A stretch of DNA of 64,000 nucleotides from Motacilla alba alba (lineage: Eukaryota; Chordata; Aves; Passeriformes; Motacillidae). Below the pieces are notes generated by a model. That model was not told the origin of the DNA. It worked only from the letters and a program-made list of their open reading frames with translations, and searched no databases. The stretch is from NCBI RefSeq assembly GCF_015832195.1, contig NC_052016.1:85380547-85444546 (forward strand). Reading direction: 5' to 3'. A program made the translations under genes and the position numbers. Positions 45,801 to 60,535 of this stretch are shown here, piece after piece (positions within the stretch are counted from its first letter, which is position 1; the number at the start of each line of letters is the position of its first letter).

Positions 45801-48795
45801 GAATGCATGTTTTGTGGGCTTATTGCCTTAACCACTCACTTGTTTTGTTAAATCTCTAGTGATACTAAAACACTGAAGGTGCTTTGGGTTGGGTCAGCAC
45901 CAAACAGTGACTGCGACATACTGGAAGTATAAAATCTGTTTTCTTACTGACTGGTTTTTTTTTTTTAGAAGTTGATAGATGTGAAAACCATTTAACAGTT
46001 GGGGTTTTTTTACTTTCCTGTTAAACTAAGCTACTGAGGAAATCTTCCTACTGCTACATGCTGCAATATGTCAGAAACACCGTTATGTTATAGTTGCATC
46101 ATTATCTAAAGGAAAAATTGAGTGTGGGTTTGAAGTCGACAAGTGATGAAAGTAGCCCTGAGGTTGTCAATTAGAAAGCTAAGGCCTGGAACTGATAAGT
46201 TAATGGCCAGTCCCCTTCACACCCCCTGGCTTTGCTGCCTGCTCCTGCCTCACCCTGCAGCAGCTTTACTGCTTGGAACAGAAATAAAAGGCTCCCATTA
46301 CTTTGTGTCCCAAAACGTATCTCACTGATCCTGTTCACTCAAAGTCTTGGCTGATTGTGTTCTTAGTATGGACAGATAGTTAAATGAGGAGAAATGAGAT
46401 GCAGCAGATTGAAAATACAAACTCAAAATCATCCCTCTCTTTTTTATTTTTTAATTAGTTTGTTCATTTTTGTTTAAATGTTGAACTGTTAGCACGGTTT
46501 TTTCAGACTATCCTCCTGCAGCACGCACAGCAAATTTAGCAGCAGTGCATAATTTTAACTTCTACCGTATGTTTGTTTGCAGGTTTTAAAACCTCAAACC
46601 TAATGGCAGGCAGTTGGAACCCATGTGTGCCTGCTAAAGGCAGAGGGCAACATGTGTGGTTTTTTGTGAAGGGAAATACTGGTTACCAAAGTTTATGATA
46701 TAATGTAATATAATACAAAGTGTTTGTATTTTGCTTGGGCAGGAGGGAACTAATGTGTTGCCATTTCTCCTGGGGAACACATGGGCTTAGATAAATAGAT
46801 AAACCATGCCAAACAACAAACAGGACTCTCTCAGATTTTAATGATTATTGGTGTGCTGTGTGGTGAGAACAGCAACTTTATGAAAAGAGTACTATTAGAA
46901 GTAGATATAATTCAAACAGGCATTGTGCAAAACAAACATCTTCAGCTTTTGAAACTTCATGTACAATGTAAGTTTTTAGGGCTTGTAAAAGTTTGCAGTT
47001 GGGCACCCTCTCTGCAGCCTGAGGTTTTTCTGTTATTGACACTGCTTCAGTGGCAATGGAGAGCCAAGATTTTTCCCACATAGCCCTCTTTCAACCTAGA
47101 AGAGATAAGTAATAATCCTGAGTTTGAGAAGGCAGTTTAATTTGTAAGGACATGCAAGTTTTTGACCTTTCTGGTAGTTTCACTGTAACCAGCAAACATC
47201 TGTTGAATAATAAAAAAATTGTAGTTGCTCCTTACCTGACACAATCCAATGAAACAGTGCTCTGAGCAGCCCTCTCTCTTCCAGCCAGATTCAAACCATG
47301 GAGTAAATCTTTTCCTAGCTTAATTCACAGGAAAAGAGACGTGACATTGTGTTAAACAACTTGGTGTGGGATGGTGTTTTCTCCTGATGTGCCAGCTCTG
47401 CCTGAGACCCATGGAGTTGAGCTTTTCAGTAGTTTCCCACAGAAGCAGTGCAGAAGAGGTAGTACATGATTTTCCAAAGGCACATGTTCCTTCTGTGCCC
47501 TACTTTAACTTACTCCTTGAGATACATGTTTCACAGTACCCATAAATAATGAAAATTGCAATGACACTTTTAATTAGAGGCCTTGTTTTCTTACACATTG
47601 TGACGCTGGTGTTTATAGAGCTACAGGATAACCTCTTGTGGTGGCCTGCTGCAAGAGAGGTTATCTCAAGATGAAGAGCGCTGTATCTAGTTTAGCCTGG
47701 CTGCTTCAGGTACCACATCTATCAGAAGGCATAATTCTACAGTTCCCTCTTAAGATGATCTTTCCCTTGGATTGCACTTTTGTCTTTGCAGGAGTCTTCT
47801 CCAGTTATTTTTTGAATGAAGTTCTGAAAGTTAATGTTGTTGGGTAAGAAAAGCTCCTATCTTTCTGCATTTTTCTTCTCTTACCCTTTTGCATACAATT
47901 TTACTCACCCGTCAGCCTGCCAGCAGGGCTGTTGTACAAGGTACATCCACATGCTGTAAGGAAGCCCGTCAGCCAAATTTTGGTGGAGCCAGTAACTGCG
48001 CTACAGAAGGCAGATGCCGAAAGTCTCCATCTCTCTCAGTGGGTTGGGCTCTGCTCCTCTGGGATTTTACCCCCTCCCCTTTTGTTTCTGTTATTGGCTG
48101 TGTGTTTTCTCACCCATGACACTCGTGCAGCTTGAGAGTCCCTCTCTTGCCACGTGTTCCTTTACTTTTGTCATGCTTTAAGCACATCCGTGTGTTTCAG
48201 TGTGGATGGTTTGTTAGCTTACACCGGTTGCTTCCACAGCACATGAAGCACAGCATGCTGAACAGTGCCCATCTTAGGGTAAAGGCTGTGGTGCCCTACA
48301 GAGAGGGTACAGGTTGAATTTGGTTTTGTCTCCCTTTCTCTACCTAAGGAGGAAGAGTCTCATTTTAGGAGGAAAAATTTCGTTTTTGTCTGCAAAGCTG
48401 GACATAAATTCTTGACTCTCGAGAAATTTGGTTGCATTGGATCATGTTTGTCTGAAGGCAGGGAAACCTGGCATCAGAGCTTTTGATGCTATAAACTTTC
48501 TAAGGCTAAAAATCAAAGGGGCTCCTTTCCACCTATATACTTTACCTTCTTTGCCAAACAGAACCTGAGCAGTGCTTCCTTTCCTTTTGAGTGCTCTCAA
48601 GCCCCATTTCACATTCATCAGGTAATGCAGGAAATGTAGGTAAATGTAGGAAAGAAATGAAAATGACTCACCAAAGAGTGGTGTGGCATTTCCTAACATT
48701 TCTTTTCATTCCACTAGAGAACCTTAAAATAGGGAAAATCTTGCCTAGATCCAGTAATTTGGAATGAATAGAACCATGTCTTATACACAACAAAT

Positions 48796-48836
48796 TAAAA
48801 AAAGAAAAAAAAAAGAAAAAAAGAAAAGGAAAACAC
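48796..48836. repeat. A-rich purine tract
   Basis: About 40 bases of A with scattered G. Low-complexity sequence; it explains the Phe-rich tails of two minus-strand open frames here. Confidence 0.9.
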
Positions 48837-51800
48837 AGTGACACAGTGCTTGCACAAGGACACATTCAGGGTGTGAAAGTTGACTTGGGATTTCCAGATT
48901 TGTAATTTCTAAGACAAAATTGAAGTGCACTGTGGTTTTTATGCACTCACAATGGATTTCCTTTGAGTATATTGAAATGATACACAGCTCAGTTAAGTCA
49001 ACCTTTTCTTTAATGTCAGTATCATCATCTAAGACACATGCCATTAGCAGCACGTCTTCCCACAGAAACTCAGCACTGGTGTTCCTGAACAACATAAACC
49101 AGAAAATGAGTGTGCTCTTAAATGGCTGCATTTCTTTGGGCATTTTTGCTTTGGGTATTTTTTTATCAGCTTCTTTGACTGCTTTTGCCTGGAAAATGGT
49201 ATATTAACCTGAAAACACGACCAACAAATGGCAGAATCTAAGAAACAAAAATAGATGTGATAGTTTAGGTCTGGTATTTTAATCTATGACTGTATAAATT
49301 GACATTGATTATGCAATGGTAATGGCAAAATTAAATGGTTTTGAACCTAAGCATAAACTTGCTGGGGCAAACCAGCAATATTTTGGGCCTTTCTGGTATT
49401 GCAGACTGCAAATATGTTGGGAGGCCTTGGCATTAGCGACAGGAATTCTGACCCCTGGCCAGATTGATCTGTTGCAATGCCTGACAAGGTCTGCAGTGTG
49501 GAGAGTGGGGCCTGCAGGATGTCTTCACTCCACAGCCAGGAAGGGAATTAGTTTAGGAAAGAAAGACATTGAAAATTTTTACAATTTAGACACTGCCAGA
49601 TTCTTTTTCAGACCACTTGCAGCCTGTTTACAACTGATAAAAATTATGTTCTGGCATCTTTATATAAAATATATGAGATGTAGGTCTTGCTGCTTTATTA
49701 ATTTATGCTGGGTATATTTATTCTTAAAAATATGGCTACTAAAATTACAGCAAATCCTAAATTTACTGTAATCTGTTTGAATAATAATCCCCCACCTCCA
49801 ACCAAAACAGAAACAGTGCTTCTAGGTTGTGGATCAAACCATTCAGCTGATGAAAGTCAAAATCTAAACTGTGGAAGCCCAAAGTGTTTGAAGTATTGTG
49901 TTGGCTTTTGAGATCAATAGCCTCCTCTGCAAGTACCAAGAGAATATTTTCTTCAATATATTCAATTAGCTCAGTTAAATGACTAATTTATTCAAACTTG
50001 ACCAATTGGGAGTTGAAAGAAGCAAAAAAGCTTGTTCTTCTCTACCAATCTGTGAATAAAAGCTAATTATGAGAGGATTAGATTTGCTAATACTACAATA
50101 TTGGAGGATATTAAGACCAAATACTAGATTGGTGCTAATTCTAGCTAATACCAAGTTATTTTAATAGATAAATTTTTAAATCTAATCAGAATTTTTTTAC
50201 AAGCCCAGCCTCTCTCACATAGTGCTATGCAAGCAATAAACCATCTCATTATGTTTTAAATTGTATTACAGTTTTCATCCAAAAAAACATAAATCCTAAG
50301 TAATCACAAAGAGATCAACTAGTAAATAAGAATTGTGCCATACATGATTTTCTAATAAAAACAGTAAAATTAATCTGAAAAAAATGTATAATGAGGTATA
50401 GAAAAGTTTAAATATATATCAGCAGAGCTACTCTGTCCTTCTGGCTAGCAATAAGAAGTGCCAAATTTAGTGTAAAAGCTATATTTAGTTACAAAGCAAC
50501 ATACTTTAGTGGTTACAAACTGAGAATTAACCTTTCTCCAAGAAAATAACTGAAACCTTTACATGGGAAAACATGCTTCAAATTAATTATCAAACTCAAG
50601 GTTTCCTATTTGGTAGTATAGTGTATTTTTAAGAAAAGTGTCTTCAAAGATTTAATCCTGCTGAAAGACATCAATAACTGAAGTACCTAGAAGCAAACGT
50701 AAACATCAGTGCAAATTTGACATAAGGATTCAGAAATTCAGCCAAGAAAGCGATGTCAAGAAAATGTGAGGATACAATTTTTCAGTCCTGTCCATAAACA
50801 TTTGGTACACGGGACACCCCACAATGAAATTTAATTACCTCTTCTGCTGGTAGGAGCACGAGAAAAAACCTTGCTTCAGGCACCAGCAGAATGAGGTACG
50901 GAGGACACAATGGGGCGTCTCGGTCATCATGCCTTTGCGGCAGAGACGCTGCCGAGCCCTGCTGCCTTTGGTCCGTGGTGTCCCAAACGCTGGGACAGAG
51001 CCACCATGGTTCCTCTCCATCTACTGGTCACTTTGGAAGTTGTTCTGTAAATGCCAATTTGTAACCTGCCATCAAATTGCTTTGAAAAAACACTGCTTTC
51101 AGTTGCTGTTTAAAAATCATTTCGGCAATTCCCCACAAAGAGAGTCCTCAGGTGGTGCTGAGTTTCTGAGAGGTGGTTCTTCTCCAGCAACTTACTTGAC
51201 AGTGTGGCTGGACAACTCTCCCTCACCTCTTAGCCAAGGTGAATGACTGGAGCAGTACAGACCAGTGCTTGGTGCAGTGCTGCCAGACCAAGAAGCAATC
51301 TCAGGGTGCTGCGGCACCCCATGTGTGCACCTGCTGCTGTGTGCCTGGGTAGCTGCTTTATGTTTCGAGCTCCCATGAAGATGGGTTCCTCATCTCCAGC
51401 AGGTCCATAAGACAGCTGTGTAACTTAGAAGTGGCACACTAGTAAATAGAAAAGGAATTTATGCTGGACATTTTGCTGGGTAGAATGGCCTGTTTCCCCC
51501 AGCTCCCCATTTTCCCCAAGGCTGATCACTTCTGTTGCTGACAAGCCTGGGAGAGAATTGTTCTTAACTGGCCACCCAGCCTGGTGCTCACTACTGGAGG
51601 CACAGCAATGCAGCAATGATGGGTGTTTAAGGGATGAAAAGCCCAGATGATCATGTTTACATCTCCAAAACTATTAAGATGAAGAAGCTACAGGTTCATC
51701 CCAGCCTCTATTCTTCTCTGCAGCCTCCCTTACTGGGCTGTGGGATCCCCAGCCCTGCTTGGGCATTCACCGTGACAGCGACGAGGCTTTACATCTTTAC

Positions 51801-52218
51801 TGAACTGTAACCGCCAGTGTAAAGGGTGCTGAGATAAAGGCTGTGTGTTACCTGCCCTGTGTGTCTGCCAAGGCTCCAGATTTTTAAATACGCTATTTCT
51901 TTGCAGCCCCTTTCAAGTGAAAAGCCAGGTTTTGCCATCCCTCCCCCAAATATATTCACTGTGAAATTTAGCACAGTATTTAGGTGTCTCTGGACTGATT
52001 TTCAGGACAACTTGGACCTTAATTTTTTTTTTTCCTGTGATGTTTCTAAAACTGGCAGAAGAAGGACTTTTTTTTTAAGCCTGCATATGCTGCAATGAGT
52101 ATTTTAAAATAAAGATTTTTTTTAATCTGTAAGCATGTTTAATGCTTGTATAAGGTGCCAGATTTTAATTACAGTTGGCATTTATAAGTGTGGTGCTGGC
52201 AATGGCAACCATATTGCT

Positions 52219-52261
52219 GAAAAAAGGCATAAATTTTGACACTGGCAATATGGGAACCCAG
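52219..52261. repeat. short inverted repeat
   Basis: ccatattgc near 52208 and gcaatatgg near 52244 can pair across a loop of roughly 30 bases. It is weaker than the other hairpins listed; positions approximate. Confidence 0.4.
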
Positions 52262-55200
52262 CATATGAGACTGTAAACCTCATTGCTTCCTGTTTTAATA
52301 TGCTGCTTTAAGGGAAGGTCTTTTAACGGTTAATATTTAACTAGAACATTTAGGGCTTGATATAAAGTTGTTCTAATTTCAAACTATTTAGCAATTTAGG
52401 TCTTATCAAAGATCAGCTTAGGTAATAACTTTCTATTAAATAGCCTTTAAATAAGCATGCTTAAAGTAGGGAAAATAAGATGCTTCATTACAAGAAATGA
52501 GGTTGGCATCTACCAGGTTTTCCATTAAGTTCCAGGTCACAGACAAATAAAGGAAGTATGTTAGAAAAAAAAACCTTTTTAAAAATAATTAGGGAGATGT
52601 CTGTTTTGTTCACCAGATGGAAAATCAGTAGTTGTGGGTGGTCTGTGCTGGATGGGGCATCTCACAATTGGCAGAACTATGCCTTTAACTTTTAAAGTCC
52701 TGGGACAAAATGTGAAAGTAATTGACTGTTCCGAATGCTCTCTCTCTGGATACCTAGCATGCTTTTAAAACCAAGATTTGGTGAGTTTCTGACTTTTTTT
52801 TCCTACAAATGCTCAAGCTGTTGTGTCTAGTATTAGGCCAATTGGGTATATTTTTGGTAGCTGTTTAGTGGGGCTGTTGTCTTTTGTGTTTATGCCTGCG
52901 TGTGCCTGGACCTGCCTGCACACAACTGAAATGCCACATCTTTACAATTAATTCTCCATTAACACAAGATTTTCATAATATTGTTGGTGTTTGCTGTGTT
53001 CAGGATATATATAACTGTTGGTTAACATTATTAGTTTCTTTCTTCTAGTTCATTCAATTTTAAGGAATTTAAATCTATCCACTTACCAACATACTAAAGA
53101 AAACAAAGTTACAATCTCATTTTCACAAACAAGACGAAAATTTCCGGTTTAAAATAATTCAAGCATTTGCAAAAGTTTTTAAAATCCTTTTTTTTCCTTT
53201 TTTTTATTAATGTGAATAAGTAAATGCAAATGTGTGGATAGGATGTGTAAGATATGCATATTAAATACTGTCATTTATGAACATAGTAGAATCTTCTTGG
53301 TGCAGTTTTGTAACTTTGCTTGCTGTTTCAGAACTCATACCTTATAATTTCAGATTAATTTGAGAAAACAGTATTTTGAATGTGGAAGATGGGTTAGAAA
53401 ATCCTTGTATTCACATTAAGAATAACAGATTTTATTATCTGCACTGTCATAAGAATGTACTCTGTTCAGTGGTGACCTCTCAAAGAATGAGACAGAACCC
53501 ATTTATGTCACAGGAGGCAATTGCTTTATATTTACCTTACTTTACAGACAATTTTTTGCAGTTATCTATATGAATGGTCACAGGGAATTGTATGTGTGTG
53601 TTATATCTATATTGTAGCCTGTGTTAAACCGATCCCCACACTTATTATGTAGAAGCATTCTTGAAGATAAGTGAGGCACTCAACTTAGTGCCTTCTTTGT
53701 AAAATCCCTTTTGCTATGCATGACATGTACTCTGTATTTTTTTCCTTGCAGTAAATTAAAAGCTTTTTTCTTTCCATGAATCTCCTTCCAAGAAAACACA
53801 TACAGCCTAATAACACTCGCCTTGAGGACCGTGCATTGCCTCCACTACAAAGCCGTGTTTTCATTGAAGAGATAATTATAATATGGTTTAATGTTCTTGT
53901 CAACCCTGAAACACTGTCCCTAAAGAGTGCTATTCTGCTGGATGTCTTTTTGAAGAGAGCTGAATGTGGCTAAGAGAACATACACATAGCCACACACTTG
54001 TCTGATAAACCAGGACACATTTTTAATGCAATAAATGCTCTCTAAAAAGAATTATATGTTTTCTAAGGTGCCAATTCAGAACCGCATCCATCACTGCTAA
54101 AAATACAGAACATTTTCTTGGATTTATTTATTTTACTTTCTTCTCTCCCCATCCCCCATAATATTTATACACTTTAAATCCATATGAGAACATAAACTCA
54201 CAATAATAATTAAAATGTTTTTAATGCGCTTTGAGGCACAGATGAGTAAAAAAGCCCAAACTGGAACACAAATGGTTCTTCCCGGGCAACAAACACGCTT
54301 GGCTGTTAATATGCTGTAATTTTCTGCTTTACTTAGTAAAAACAGCAATTACTTATTTGTTCCATATCCCCCCCAGCACAGATGCTCCTCAGTCTGTCCA
54401 CGTTCGAGCACCAAGCGGGCTGCGTGCGCGGGGCCGCGCGTGCCTGCGCTGAGCGCGACGCGGGGCAGGCTCGCTCCCCGCATGCCGCACTGCTGGCAGC
54501 ACTTCTTTCTTTGCCACGGATGCTGCTTTGCCACCAGCCCAAGACAATGGCGTGCTGGAAGCGGCTGGGGCTAGGAAGGCCTTGCTTTGAGCTGTCTCCC
54601 CTGCTGAAGGCAGACGTTTCCAGCTGCTCTGCCAAGCTGACCTTGTGCAAAGCTGGACAGTCACACCAGTTAAGGCGGAAGTCCAGTTGAAGAAATCTTT
54701 TACATCATTTTCGCTGTCTTGTCTTTTGTGGTGGTCTGGTGGTTGGGAATGGTGTCTGGTGCTGGTAAAAGCAACGTAGTCTCCAAAGCAAAAAGGCTTT
54801 GAGGGAAATGGAATCGCAGGATGGCAGAAGGCAATGCAAGCCCCTTGGCTTCAGGCTGTCTGGGATTTCCTCCTTGGGTTTCCAAGACCAGTTAAAGGCT
54901 GACACACCATAAAAAGTACATATGACCAAAAAAACCCCAAAAAGCATGGACAGCACAGTTTCCTCGCTCCTCATATGACTGTTAGTATAGACAAGAAATT
55001 GTGTGGCTCAGCACAATGCAACCTGCTGCTGAATCAGGTGCCTGGGATCTTGAATTTAATACCTAATTATTTTTACAAGCCACTGTAAAATGAAGAATAT
55101 GAGAGAATATGTTAATTAATTGAAAGGCATTCTAGTAAGTATTTAATTAGCATAATTCTGGAAAGGTAGTACAAAACAAACACAATTCCTGGCAAAAGTG

Positions 55201-58200
55201 TATAATTTGAATCTTCATTGCAGCTATCATAAGCAATCAATTTGTTTGCTCTGAAGCCAATGGGATTTATTTTTTTCCTTTGAGGAGGAATTACAAAGTA
55301 AGGCCTTGAATTAATATTGTAAATAATCTCTCTAGAGAAACTTTTCACCGCACAAATTTCCTAAACAAGCAAATGTTAAAACGTTTATGGTGCACAGTTT
55401 AAAAATATCCCTGAGATTTTTCCCCACAGGTTTAGATGTTCAAGATAGAAAGAATAAGCAAGTGTTTCTAGCAGAATTAACATATTACCATCACACCAAG
55501 TATGTTTTGGTTTCCTCATCATTTTTCTTTCTTTTTTTTGATGGAAGAAAAAAATAGCCAAAAAATACAAAACCTTAGTGAATGAATGCAGATGCAAAGC
55601 GGCACAAAAATGAAAAATGCTGTTTTCCCATTGCCCCTTCTTTTCATGGCTTTAAATTTGTTACTATACACACTCATTTTAAAGTTTCTTTTCTTTTCAC
55701 AAGATATGCTTTGTTCCCACCTAATCTTTTTTATGCAAATCAGCACTTAACATTTTGTTAAGTCTTGGGCTTGGGGTTGTTTGATTTTGTCTTTTTTCCT
55801 AAACTACCCCTTTTCTTTTTTGTACAAAAAACTCATTGTGGGATTAAATATCTGACAAAAACATACTGGACTTTTTGCAATAAGTGAATATACATTTGTT
55901 TGGCAATTTTATTTCCTCTTTCTTTTTTTCCAGGCTACATATTCAATTTATTTTAAATTTTGTTTTGTCTTGTTTTAGCTATGGTGATGTCACATATAAA
56001 TCCACTGTCACATTAGATGCTACTGCAGTCACAGCTAGAGCTTGGTGATTTCTGTCCAACAGACAAGTATTTCTGTTGCTGTGTGTCCTCACAAATCCCC
56101 CTCTCTGGGAATGACTGTGTGGAGGGATACTCCCCTCCAGCCTGTTCTGTGCAGTTCTCCTCCTGCTGCCCAGAAGCACTCCTGCCAGGGCAATGCTCCT
56201 GCTCTGCTCTTAACATATTCTTAATATTCCACTCACCTTTTCCATGGACCCTTGCAGATAAGGAATCCTTAAGCCCTAAATGCTCTCAGTGTTTTATTTA
56301 AAGTAATCTTGATTTCTAGCATCTAATGTTTGGGAAGGCACTTAACTTCCAGTTCACATCCAAATCTTGATATGGAGAAAGCAACTGCATGGAAGGCTGC
56401 ATTGTTGAATGCTGGTTGAACCAAATCTGGTTTCAGTGTGTAAATACTCTCTCTGACCACATTTCTTCTGGAAATTCCCATTGGCTGCATACTATTGTTG
56501 TGAAATGTAAGCTGATTCACTGATGTTTTCTTGCCTTTTAAAAGACTGGAGCAAAATTTTGCTGAAGTTCTCTTTTGATATTATTAACATTGTTTTCTTT
56601 TATGATTCTGGCATTCTTTCAGCCCCTGTATCTCCCCACACACAGCATTCTTAGAAGTGTTCTTTTATAAGGGGAGCTGGCAAAGTCTTGCAGCAGCTCA
56701 AAGCAGCTTCATTAAGGCTGGAGAGTAAATATTCAGGAGTTAGGAAATGTCAAAATTAAGATAGCTGGTGCAGTTAAGTTCAGCCCCCTTATATATTTGC
56801 TTGATAGCACAGTCTTTTAAAATCAAGATCATACATAGCTTTTTCCACAGGACCCCTGCCTCAGCTAGTGAACAAGATGGACGATGCTGAGTTAATGAGC
56901 AGTTATTCAATATTTTGTTTTCTCCTAATTTTTCAATGTGTAGCCCTAGGCCTTATTTACTGCACACTATTGAAACCCTGCTGTGAAGACAGAATTGGTA
57001 ATTTCCTTATGAGGTTTTCTATGGCACTTATTGCTATAAATATCTGAATGCTTAACAAACATTAATTAATTTATCTTCAGAAAATCCTTATGATAAAAAG
57101 GGCTGGTAATACTTCTGTTTTACAAATACTCAGCTAAGGCATACGGGGATTAGAGTCATGAGTGTCCCATAAATATGGGTGCTTCATTGTCAGCTTACAG
57201 TTAAGGAAGTATAGATCTCTCTTCACCTGCACTCTTTTACTTTTGAACACCCAAATAATTTTAATTCTGGCCAAGTAGAAACTTCTAAAGAGACTCACAG
57301 ACCATCACGGCAGCTGACTTCACTAGACTTGAGAAGGGGTGGAAATACCTTCTAAGTGAGTAGGGAATCACCTAAACCTAGACAAGGGGAAGTACTGCAA
57401 AATACCATTCCTTAAATCACAGCCTTTTCATGGATTTAGTATCCTTACTGTGGCTTTCAGGAAAGCTGTTTCTTCTACTCAAGATTCAGAGCTCTTAGCT
57501 CTTTATATTAGAGTCACTTATCTAAACTCCTGCATCCAAAAGCAGTTTGGAATTTGACTTAACTAGGTAAGACCCTTCCAGAAGAGGACAGAAACAAAAA
57601 TGTTGACAGGAATGTTCTCTTGCTTTAGAAGTTGCTCAGTGATAAGGAGCAATGGCATGAATGCATTTTTATTTTTGAGATTATTCAAGCCTGTATTTTC
57701 AAAACATTGCTTTAACCAGTAATGGGTTAAACCATGACTTTCTAGATGAATAGGTAGAGGGATTCACTTGGTAGGGGGCAGACCCAGTTTCCATCCTTGT
57801 TCCAATTAGTTATCAAAGTAATTAGTGTTAATCAAGTATTGGTTACAGTAAAAAAGTCGCTTTTGGTCTGAGACTGAGTCTCATGAACTGTCCTCAAAAG
57901 TCATGCTTGGGCTTCTGTGGATCATTCCCCTCAGATGCAGTGAATATGTAACTGCATGCCAGTGAGCAGGGCTTCTGCAGCACGTCCACCAGGAAGGGCA
58001 AGACCTTAAAAAACCTTAAAATGGACACACAAACAAATAAAAAACCTCTCACATTCCTACAGACAATAATCTTCCTCATCAGTCACGATTAAGGTCTGTC
58101 CTGTAGAACATCTCTGCAGGAATATATTATTGAAGAGAGTTTCATAAACTGTGTGCCCCGAGGGCTGAATTTGGAAAACACAGTAAAGTCAAATTGGCTA

Positions 58201-59879
58201 CTTCCTAACTTTCTATTAGTTTACCTCATAGTATTTGCAGAAATATTTTAGTGGGGCTTTTTGCAGACTGCTAAGAGGAGATTTTAGCCTGAAATGATAC
58301 TGGATCCCCCATGGCTTGTCAGCATGACTTCCAAGCTGTAGAGCACCAAGCTATGGGGCCAATGTGCAGGTAGTGCTGCGGTATTTCATTGACCAATATG
58401 CATGTGGTACCAAGATATTGGGCACTGATACACTTGGGATCCTCTGCACAGGCGTTTTGTCTCCTCAGAGGGCCTAGGGTCACTGAGCCCCTGTCCCTGC
58501 CACTTTTGTCCCCAGAACACGGTCTGTACCCTGCGCTGTCCATGGGTGGGAGGTTGCCATGCTGCTTCTTCAGCACAGAGCCAGGGCAGGAGACAGGAGC
58601 CTGGTCCTCCTAAGAGCAGGGTACAGAAAACAAGACCGCAGAGAGTGGAAGGAAATGGGAATTGCAGTGCCTTTAGGGCCCCTTTCTGCTGCAGTTTTTA
58701 GTCACAATGTCTGAGCCCCCACTATGAGCAGATCACAGGAGCTGCTGCCTGCCAGAGTCCCATTTACTGTCTAACAACTGAGTTATAGTTGGTGGAGCTA
58801 TGACACTTCTTCTGGATTATTCTTATGGGGGGAATCTCTACAACTAAAGATGCCCAAGGGCAGCAGGGCCATTGCAGGTGATGTGATGCTTTCTGCTGCA
58901 GAAGAATCTCACTCTCTGAAATTGCCTGTTATCACTGTAAACTTCTCAGAACTTTAGCCCAAAGCAGACATGTAGCTCTGGCATTTCCTTTCCCTGCTTG
59001 CAGGAGAATAGCATGCAACAGAAACTGAGAACTATATGGCAACTTCGGCTACAATATGATCCTACTGTAGATAGCCCACTTCCATGAGGGAAACTGAATG
59101 TGGAGAATGATTTGCTGTGCTAATAGAGAAACTTTCTGCAGACTTCATGGAGGAAAATGGCTATTTTTCCAGTCTGCTTACATTGCAAATTCCAGAACTT
59201 TAGAAAAATGAATTCAAGCTGTAGGCAATGATACCCCTCTCCAGTGCTCAGGTGCAGAGCTCACTAGATGTGGAGGTTTGAGGGGTTTTGATAACAAAAA
59301 GACCAACGTTGCTGATGCAGACCCCCTGCTATTGGAACACCACGGTGTTGGACTAACAAATTAGCACATGAGAAGTCTGCAATTGCGGAAAAACACAGGT
59401 GTCATGATTGTAACAATTGTTTACATCTTTCTACAGCAAAAAGGCTGTTTAATCATGTTGAATTACAACCTCATGTTCAGATAGTGGGCTCTCACATTAC
59501 TGTCTTTGTGAAGATGAGTTGTCACTTCTCTGATCTAGGTTGCTCTCACAACAAAGAGACACTAAGGCTTTCTGTTTGAATTAGAAGAAACAGAGGAATT
59601 TCATTTGGTGCTAGGCTGTGCAACAGTTTCCCTAAAGCTGAGCCTTTACTAATTGGTACTGAAATGAAAATGCATCTGTGTGAGAGAAGGGAATTCACAG
59701 CTCAATTTTAATTATTGCAGAGAAAGCGGGCAAAACTGTGCTTGGGCTCGGCAAAAGCATGGCCTAGGAGTAGAACGCTCAGCTCGAGCTTGTTAACTGG
59801 AACTGATGTCCTGGAACAGCAGCTGGTAGCTAGGTCATATCTGTGCACTTTGGAGCCAGCCACACAGGTTGAGAGTGGC

Positions 59880-60095
59880 ACTGCTCCCCTTCTCACTGCC
59901 GCTCCAGGAGAGGCGATGGCTCCCGCAGGTCTGCCTGGGAGAAGTTCAATACACACGAATGGGGCTCTCGGTGGCACTGATGCAGCCCCTTCCCAGCAGC
60001 GCGGCTCTGCAGGCAATCGCATCCGGCCTGGGCGATCCCAAGCGCCCCAGACTGATGCCATCCCAAGTTAGGTTCAGAGGAGGACGTCTGCCTGC
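59880..60095. other. small GC/CpG-enriched patch
   Basis: A local rise in GC and CpG inside AT-rich intron, with overlapping open frames on both strands (about 118 codons each) that look like composition artefacts. It may be a regulatory element; nothing specific is recognised. Confidence 0.35.
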
Positions 60096-60454
60096 AGCCT
60101 TCAATCACTGAAAGCAGTAGGTGTCCTGTTGGTATATGTTTTATGGCCTGTGCTTAGCACAGAGCTCCCTGGAAAGCATTTCATGTTCCTCTTCTCCCTC
60201 TCCCTAGCTGAACTGCATAGGCTTTCCTCCCACATGGGTACTCAGTCACTGGAAACATCTCCTCATAATAAAAGTGTTTGTTTTTTACATGTCTCCATGA
60301 AGAGCAAATTCATCCTCTGACTGATGTGCTACATCTCTACTAAGCTCTTGTTTAGATAGCATTCTAACTTACAGAAAAACATAAAGCAAAGTATCCAGGG
60401 TTTTGGAAAATGACACTATTTTCCTCTTCCTATTTCTGTTGTTTAAAGAAAAAT

Positions 60455-60535
60455 TAATGGCTTTTTTTTCTTTTGTTTTTCTTTCTTTCCTTTATCTCCT
60501 CTTTTTTTTTTTTATCTTATTTTCTTGTTTATATT
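60455..60535. repeat. polypyrimidine tract
   Basis: About 80 bases of almost pure T and C, including a run of 12 T. Low-complexity sequence. Confidence 0.85.

Noticed and set aside
48781..49143. 120-codon minus-strand open frame with a Phe-rich end
   Set aside because: The hydrophobic tail is the translation of an A-rich tract; the remainder resembles nothing known.
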